A DNA stretch of 27,586 nucleotides from Casp-actino8 sp044358015 (GTDB taxonomy: Bacteria; Actinomycetota; Acidimicrobiia; Acidimicrobiales; Ilumatobacteraceae): contig JBIKOO010000022.1 in the NCBI GenBank assembly GCA_044358015.1, positions 1 to 27,586 on the forward strand. The letters run 5' to 3'. This document shows positions 22,851 through 27,586 of the stretch, piece by piece. The notes below the pieces were generated by a model. That model saw only the letters and a program-made list of their open reading frames with translations. It was not told the DNA's origin and did not search any database. Within the stretch, counting starts at the first letter, position 1. Each line of letters opens with the position of its first letter. The translations under genes and the position numbers were made by a program.

Positions 22851-25433
22851 GTGACCTCATCCCAAATTCAATCGCCTGTTGACCGCTCGCACCTTGACCC
22901 ATATCGCCTCCCCCGCCACGTTCTTCCCACCCGCTACGACCTCACGCTCGAACCCCATCTGGCTGATTCGACATTTGCCGGCCAAGCTGTCATCACTGCC
23001 CAGGTTCTAGCAGCGACGCGACTCATCGTTCTGAACGCAATCGAACTTGACATCACATCCGTATTTGTCGACGGCCAACCTGCTCCGTTCAGTCTTGACA
23101 TCGAATCAGAGCGACTTTTCATCGGACTGATCGAAGAGGCCCAACCCGGAATCGCGATGATTGACATTGTCTTCACAGGCATTCTCAATGACAAACTTCG
23201 CGGGTTTTATCGCAGCACATACGTGGATGAAAATGGCCAACAACAAGTCGTCGCTACAACTCAGATGCAATCAACTGATTGCCGTCGTGCTTTTCCGTGT
23301 TTCGATGAACCCGATTTCAAAGCTGTCTTTGCGACAACCCTCATCGCTGCGCCTGACCACCTCGCAATCAGTAATGGTCCCGAAATTTCACGCTCAGTAG
23401 TGTCGCGCGAGCAAGGTGACAAAGTCGCCGTCAAGTTCGCCGACACCATGCCAATGAGTACCTACCTCGTGGCGTTTGTGGTCGGCAAACTCGAAGCAAC
23501 AGCACCAGTTAATGTTGACGGAGTTCCGTTGCGAATAGTTCACACTCCCGGCAAGGGGCATTTAACGGACTTCGGAATGGATCTTGGAGTCAAGAGCCTG
23601 CGCTGGTTTGTCAACTATTACGGAATCCCCTACCCCGACGCCAAGATTGACATGGTGGCATTGCCCGATTTCGCCGCAGGAGCAATGGAGAACGTCGGCT
23701 GTATTACTTATCGCGAGAGCCTTCTGCTCGTCGATCCAGCAACCAGCACACAAGCCGATCAACAAAATGTGGCCGATGTTGTGAGTCACGAGCTCGCCCA
23801 CATGTGGTTTGGCGACCTTGTCACTATGAAATGGTGGAACGGCATTTGGCTGAATGAAGCCTTTGCAACCTTTATGGAAGTAGCTGCTGTCGATTCTTTC
23901 CGACCGGAATGGAAGCGATGGACGAGTTTTTCCCTCGAGCGTTCCGCGGCGTTTGAAGTTGACTCTCTGATCAACACGCGTTCCGTTGAGTTCGAAGTTC
24001 GATCACCCCAAGATTGTGAAGGAATGTTTGATGTTCTGACGTATCAAAAGGGTGGCTCTCTCTTGCGAATGCTCGAGCAGTATCTTGGGACCGAACGATT
24101 CCGCGAAGGAATTCGGCTCTATTTGAACACCCATTCATACGGAAATACTGAAACTTCTGACTTATGGGACGCCATCGAAACTGCGGTGTCACGCGATGGT
24201 GGAGAACCAGTTCGTGAGTTAATGGATTCCTGGATTTGGCAACCTGGCTATCCCCTCATCACGGCAGGTCTTGATGCGACGAAAACGAAACTGATTCTCC
24301 AGCAGCAGCGCTTCTCGTTTACCCCCGAGTTACTGACTGAGACGCAACATTGGCTCGTCCCAGTCCATATTCGCATCAATGGGTCAGATACCAAATACTT
24401 ACTATCTGATCAACCACTCGAGATTTCAATCGATAACTCAAACGAAGCAATAGTCGTCAATGCTGGTGGTTACGGCTACTACCGCATTGCCTATTCCCCC
24501 GAACTACTCACACGACTTCAAGGGCCAGAATTAGCCAAACTTGCAGTCATTGAGCGCTACAGCATCGTCGACGACGCATGGAACGCCGTTGTCGCTGGAC
24601 GCCTGGCCGCAATTGACTTCGTGTCGTTCGTCAGTGGATTCACCAATGAACGTGATCTTGCAGTTTGGCAAGCCATCGCGATCGGACTTCGCGGTTGCGG
24701 ACGTCTCTTGAACGAATCGAACTACCCGAAACTCCAACAGAGAATTCGTGCGTTGATCGCTCCAGTCGTCGCCGAACTGGGATGGCAGACACAACCTGGC
24801 GAAGACGATCTACGAGCCAAACTGCGCGGGATCCTTGTCGTGTTATTGGCGGTCAATGGCAACGACACCGATGCTCAGAAAAAATGCCAAGAACTACTTG
24901 AGCAACACGACGAACAAGCCAATTCAGTACATCCAGAACTAGTCGCGGCAGCAACAACAGTCGTCGCATCAACAAGTGGCGAAGGTGCTTACGAGTATTT
25001 CCTTGACAAATTCTGCACGACCGCGAACCCGCAAGACCAGTTGCGTTATCTCTATGCACTAACCGATTTTGATAGTCCCGAACTCGTACAGCGAACATGC
25101 AATTTCGCTGTTGCTGGCGAAGTGAAAAGCCAGAACGCCCCATTCGTCTTGGCTCGCTGCATAGCCCTTCGAGAAAATGGCGTTCTTGCATGGAACTTCA
25201 TTCGCAACTATTGGGACCAGGCTCAAGTGAAATTCCCAACGAACACGATTGTTCGGATGATTGATCCCGTCAAATTCCTCAACACTCCAGAATTAGAAGC
25301 AGACGTTCAAGCATTTTTTGCCGAACATGCCATTCCACAAGCTGCCAAAACTTTGCAACAGGTCCTTGAACGTCAACGCGTCAATACTGCGTTGCGTTCT
25401 CGCGAAGAAGATCGATTCAACGCCGCACTGTGA
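22851..25433 (+). CDS. M1-family zinc aminopeptidase (aminopeptidase N-like)
   Basis: 860 aa, the full length of the family. Exopeptidase motif GAMEN is at 277-281. The zinc site is HELAH with the third ligand in NEAF (His313, Glu314, His317, Glu336), the normal HEXXH-x18-E spacing. Residues 18-220 form the N-terminal beta domain (RLPRHVLPTRYDLTLEP), and the C-terminal 400 residues hold the ERAP1-C-like helical repeat domain. It has no signal peptide, so it is probably cytoplasmic and removes N-terminal residues from peptides. GTG start supported by the TACGCT box. It is convergent with the anti-sigma gene. Confidence 0.96.
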   Translation: MTSSQIQSPVDRSHLDPYRLPRHVLPTRYDLTLEPHLADSTFAGQAVITAQVLAATRLIVLNAIELDITSVFVDGQPAPFSLDIESERLFIGLIEEAQPGIAMIDIVFTGILNDKLRGFYRSTYVDENGQQQVVATTQMQSTDCRRAFPCFDEPDFKAVFATTLIAAPDHLAISNGPEISRSVVSREQGDKVAVKFADTMPMSTYLVAFVVGKLEATAPVNVDGVPLRIVHTPGKGHLTDFGMDLGVKSLRWFVNYYGIPYPDAKIDMVALPDFAAGAMENVGCITYRESLLLVDPATSTQADQQNVADVVSHELAHMWFGDLVTMKWWNGIWLNEAFATFMEVAAVDSFRPEWKRWTSFSLERSAAFEVDSLINTRSVEFEVRSPQDCEGMFDVLTYQKGGSLLRMLEQYLGTERFREGIRLYLNTHSYGNTETSDLWDAIETAVSRDGGEPVRELMDSWIWQPGYPLITAGLDATKTKLILQQQRFSFTPELLTETQHWLVPVHIRINGSDTKYLLSDQPLEISIDNSNEAIVVNAGGYGYYRIAYSPELLTRLQGPELAKLAVIERYSIVDDAWNAVVAGRLAAIDFVSFVSGFTNERDLAVWQAIAIGLRGCGRLLNESNYPKLQQRIRALIAPVVAELGWQTQPGEDDLRAKLRGILVVLLAVNGNDTDAQKKCQELLEQHDEQANSVHPELVAAATTVVASTSGEGAYEYFLDKFCTTANPQDQLRYLYALTDFDSPELVQRTCNFAVAGEVKSQNAPFVLARCIALRENGVLAWNFIRNYWDQAQVKFPTNTIVRMIDPVKFLNTPELEADVQAFFAEHAIPQAAKTLQQVLERQRVNTALRSREEDRFNAAL

Positions 25434-25450
25434 CGATGGTGGCGCCATTG

Positions 25451-25479
25451 TCGGGTTTGATTTACCCGAGCCGTAAATC
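25451..25479. terminator. Overlapping hairpins between convergent genes, probable bidirectional terminator
   Basis: TCGGGT-N7-ACCCGA (25451-25469) and GATTTAC-N7-GTAAATC (25459-25479) are perfect inverted repeats that share bases and cannot form together. They lie in the 62-bp gap between two stop codons. There is no long T-run, so the terminator role is an inference from position. Confidence 0.4.
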
Positions 25480-25495
25480 GTTCGTCGCGGACGAC

Positions 25496-26224
25496 TTACG
25501 CCACTTGGTCAAGTCGGTCAGCAACAACCGGGATCGACCGGGGTTTGCGTCGCATGAACCGCGGTTTTCCTGGTCGTCCTGCGAGCAACCACACCAAAAC
25601 AAAACTCACGAGTTCAAGGACATGCACTGACTCGCCGAGTATCGAAGTGGAGCCACGAACTCCATCAAAAATTGCCGAACCGACCATGGTCGCGGCGAGA
25701 GCAGCAGTGATCGGCAAGATTCCATAAGCCCGTGTTGGAACCTTCGCGGTGTACAACAGGCCAAGTGATAGTGCGACTGCCATCGCTCCGATATGACGCG
25801 ATTCATGTGCTGTCGTCCCTGGCTCAGTACGAGCTACGAGGTCCGGAAGAGCAATGACGAGTTGCGTCAGAGCAACTACGACCAAGCTATAACGGACCCA
25901 CTCGCCTCGACCCGGGCGAGGTGGATGTGATCGTTCAAGAATGACAGCAGACAAATCTGGAACCGATTCAGCAGAACGAACTCTCACTCGACGTTGCAGG
26001 AGACTCACATCGTCAAACCACGCCGAACATGGGCCACACGAATCACGATGCAACTTCGCGGCACGAACTTCAAGGGGACCCGCTTGACCATCTAGATCAG
26101 CTGACAACACCTCTTGAGCTGATCCGCAATCCACGCCCTTCATTGTGCCCGATCGGTGATCGCCCGTGGCGGTCGCCCGCCCTTTCAGGCTTTTGGGACT
26201 ATGGTCCTTTTTCTGATCGGTCAC
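25496..26224 (-). CDS. ZAS-type (zf-HC2) membrane anti-sigma factor
   Basis: 242 aa from GTG 26224, or 215 aa from ATG 26143; the second start is plausible because the first 27 residues are low-complexity. The zinc-binding anti-sigma motif is Cys33, His59-x3-Cys63-x2-Cys66 (KLHRDSCGPC). Four membrane helices follow (about 109-125, 143-160, 167-187, 202-218), with HESRHIGAMAVALSLGLL near the second, and a basic tail at the inner face. This layout recalls anti-sigma proteins found beside SigC-like ECF sigma genes in actinobacteria. It probably holds the divergently encoded sigma factor inactive at the membrane; divergence rather than the usual co-directional pair is notable. Confidence 0.82.
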   Translation of the reverse strand: MTDQKKDHSPKSLKGRATATGDHRSGTMKGVDCGSAQEVLSADLDGQAGPLEVRAAKLHRDSCGPCSAWFDDVSLLQRRVRVRSAESVPDLSAVILERSHPPRPGRGEWVRYSLVVVALTQLVIALPDLVARTEPGTTAHESRHIGAMAVALSLGLLYTAKVPTRAYGILPITAALAATMVGSAIFDGVRGSTSILGESVHVLELVSFVLVWLLAGRPGKPRFMRRKPRSIPVVADRLDQVA

Positions 26225-26258
26225 ATCAGAAAAGTCGCCCCCAACCGCTCTTTAGTTC

Positions 26259-26264
26259 CATAAT
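26259..26264 (+). promoter_or_regulatory. -10 box (CATAAT) of the ECF sigma factor gene
   Basis: CATAAT, close to the TATAAT consensus, is 6 nt before GTG 26271 with no Shine-Dalgarno sequence, suggesting a leaderless transcript. Confidence 0.4.
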
Positions 26265-26270
26265 GGGTAG

Positions 26271-26801
26271 GTGAATTCGTTGAACACCCTTGCCATGAGC
26301 GCCCAACGGGGCGATCGTCTGGCTCTGACCCGCTTCATCGAAAACAGCCAGGGCGACGTGTGGCGCTATTGCGCCTACTTGACCGACCAGCAAACTGCCG
26401 ACGATGTCACTCAAGATACGTTTGCTCGAGCGATCGGATCGTTGCATCGATTCCGCGGCGATTGCGATGCCAAAGTATGGCTATTAACGATCGCTCGACG
26501 TGCTTGTGCCGATCACATTCGTTCGCAAACCCGTCGGCGCAATCTCATGCAACGATTGCGCGACAACTCCTCCGCAGATGCCGTTGCACCCGTTCGAGAT
26601 ATTGAACTCGCGCAACTCATTGAGTCCCTCGACCCTGACCGCCGGGACGCTTTTGTTTTGACGCAGATTTTGGGACTCAGCTACGACGAGGCCGCTGAAA
26701 TTTGTGGATGCCCAGTTGGCACCATTCGTTCTCGGGTAGCCCGGGCCCGCACCGACGCCGTCTACCTCATGAATCAGGCGTCCGGAGCCGCCCAAGCCTG
26801 A
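26271..26801 (+). CDS. ECF RNA polymerase sigma factor (SigC-like)
   Basis: 176 aa from GTG 26271; ATG 26295 is an alternative. Region 2 covers about 24-92, with DDVTQDTFARAIGSLHRFRG and WLLTIARRACADHIRS for -10 recognition. Region 4 covers about 113-170, with LDPDRRDAFVLTQILGLSYDEAAEI as the helix-turn-helix and GTIRSRVARAR. There is no region 3 and no C-terminal extension, as expected for a minimal ECF. The anti-sigma factor is divergently encoded 46 bp away. The SigC-like label rests on the anti-sigma type and general resemblance. Confidence 0.9.
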   Translation: MNSLNTLAMSAQRGDRLALTRFIENSQGDVWRYCAYLTDQQTADDVTQDTFARAIGSLHRFRGDCDAKVWLLTIARRACADHIRSQTRRRNLMQRLRDNSSADAVAPVRDIELAQLIESLDPDRRDAFVLTQILGLSYDEAAEICGCPVGTIRSRVARARTDAVYLMNQASGAAQA

Positions 26802-26811
26802 CCTCTCTGAC

Positions 26812-26844
26812 GTAACGCCATCGGTGTTGCGTTACTCGCGCAAC
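26812..26844. promoter_or_regulatory. Two mutually exclusive hairpins after the sigma gene
   Basis: GTAACGC-N10-GCGTTAC (26812-26835) and GTTGCG-N7-CGCAAC (26826-26844) are perfect inverted repeats sharing bases 26829-26831. They sit 10 nt after the sigma factor stop and before the thiolase promoter. No T-run follows, so they could be a terminator, an operator or an attenuator. Confidence 0.4.
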
Positions 26845-26856
26845 TCGTCCGCCGAC

Positions 26857-26862
26857 TACGGT
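26857..26862 (+). promoter_or_regulatory. Possible -10 box (TACGGT) of the thiolase gene
   Basis: The same hexamer as at 18019, here 48 nt before the ATG. Unlike the leaderless cases, the transcript would have a leader carrying AAAGGAG at 26897-26903, a strong ribosome-binding site 7 nt before the start. Confidence 0.4.
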
Positions 26863-26910
26863 CAATGGCGTGATCGTGCGGTATCCCCGCCTTCCTAAAG
26901 GAGTTACGCC

Positions 26911-27586
26911 ATGGCCGAAGCTTGGATTATTGACGGAGTTCGCAGCCCTCGAGGACGAGGCAAGTCAACTGGTTCGTTACACCACATCCATCCACAAGAA
27001 CTACTTGCTCAAGTTTTGAATGCTTTGCAAAAGCGCGTCGGTTTTGACACCTCAGATGTTGATGATGTCATTGTCGGCAATGGCAACAGCGTCGGTGATC
27101 ACGGAGCATGTATCGGCCGTATGGCTGTTCTGGCCGCGGGCTGGCCAGTCACTGCACCTGGCGTCACCATTAACCGCTTTTGTGGTTCGGGCCAGCAGGC
27201 CGTCACATGGGCAGCCATGGGCGTTCAAGCCGGACATCAAGATCTCGTCATCGCCGGTGGCGTTGAATCAATGTCACGTTGGCCAGCACCAGATGGCGCA
27301 CCTGACTTCACGTCAGGCAACGCCGCGTTGCGCGAAATGTTCCCGATGGTTCCGCAAGGAATTTCTGCCGACCTCATTGCCACCATCGGTGGATTCACTC
27401 GTGAAGATGTTGACGCGTTCGCATTGGTGAGTCAGCAACGTGCTGCCATCGCACAGGCTGAAGGTCGATTTGATCGGAGCGTTGTTCCGATCTTGAATCC
27501 TGATGGCACTGTTGCCCTTGCCAAAGACGAGCATCTTCGCCCCGACACCACCATGGAGTCGCTCGCAGGATTGTCAGCGTCGTTCG
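26911..27586 (+). CDS. Acetyl-CoA acetyltransferase/thiolase (3' end outside the window)
   Basis: 225 codons are visible from ATG 26911, with AAAGGAG 7 nt upstream; the frame is open to the window end. The N-terminus AEAWIIDGVRSPRGRGKSTG is typical of thiolases, and the nucleophile cysteine lies in TINRFCGSGQQAV (about residue 91), followed by IAGGVESMSRWP. The visible part is the N-terminal thiolase domain and the start of the loop domain. It would cleave 3-ketoacyl-CoA or condense acetyl-CoA. It could supply the last beta-oxidation step missing from the 6992-12081 locus, though it is about 15 kb away. Confidence 0.95.
   Translation, partial: MAEAWIIDGVRSPRGRGKSTGSLHHIHPQELLAQVLNALQKRVGFDTSDVDDVIVGNGNSVGDHGACIGRMAVLAAGWPVTAPGVTINRFCGSGQQAVTWAAMGVQAGHQDLVIAGGVESMSRWPAPDGAPDFTSGNAALREMFPMVPQGISADLIATIGGFTREDVDAFALVSQQRAAIAQAEGRFDRSVVPILNPDGTVALAKDEHLRPDTTMESLAGLSASF

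Noticed and set aside
1..27586. tRNA genes, CRISPR arrays, insertion sequences or a prophage
   Set aside because: No tRNA-like T-arm and acceptor pairs, no regularly spaced repeats, and no transposase, integrase or phage structural genes were found on reading both strands.

Overview
The window looks like a piece of chromosome from a moderate-GC actinobacterium. The best guess is the class Acidimicrobiia (an Ilumatobacter-like aquatic lineage). The gene content fits: paired acyl-CoA dehydrogenases of the 'GGGT/AGGT' type, an MFE-2-like short-chain dehydrogenase, a WS/DGAT wax-ester/triacylglycerol synthase, a PfkB adenosine-kinase-like enzyme, and an ECF sigma factor beside a ZAS-type membrane anti-sigma factor. 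Many genes have an actinobacterial-style TANNNT box 6-9 nt before the start codon, suggesting leaderless mRNAs. The lineage call is inference; no rRNA or tRNA gene was seen.

Layout. 1-1435: the 3' tail of an unidentified gene, ATGA-coupled to a fusion of a peptidase-S51/GATase-like domain with a cysteinyl-tRNA-synthetase C-terminal region. 1447-4177 (minus): a Mn/Zn-type ABC transporter (binding lipoprotein, ATPase, permease) with 4-nt overlaps. 4254-6326: a large secreted alpha/beta-hydrolase lipoprotein. 6345-13827: a lipid catabolism locus with a TetR regulator and acyl-CoA dehydrogenase on the minus strand, and acyl-CoA ligase, MFE-2-like SDR, second acyl-CoA dehydrogenase, LapA-like membrane protein, alpha/beta hydrolase and PAP2 phosphatase on the plus strand. 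A perfect 17-bp palindrome in the divergent gap is a good operator candidate.

13833-18013: a metzincin-like lipoprotein protease (minus) divergent from WS/DGAT with overlapping -10 boxes; a 68-aa acidic small protein; an SDR; and a 109-aa basic protein ending in a sequence that looks like a beta-sliding-clamp-binding motif. 18031-19056: an AttH/CrtC-like protein. 19059-20111: an AbiEi-like/DUF559 nuclease-like gene bracketed by a perfect 22-bp inverted repeat. 20119-22746 (minus): adenosine-kinase-like and phosphohexomutase genes in an operon. 22851-25433: M1 aminopeptidase. 25496-26801: divergent ZAS anti-sigma and ECF sigma factor. 26911-end: a truncated thiolase gene.

The strongest items for follow-up are the inverted-repeat-bracketed DUF559 gene, the putative clamp-binding small protein, the S51-CysS fusion, and the repeated TACGAT/TACGGT leaderless promoter signature. 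Every gap between genes is shorter than 300 bases. No CRISPR array, insertion sequence or prophage gene was seen.
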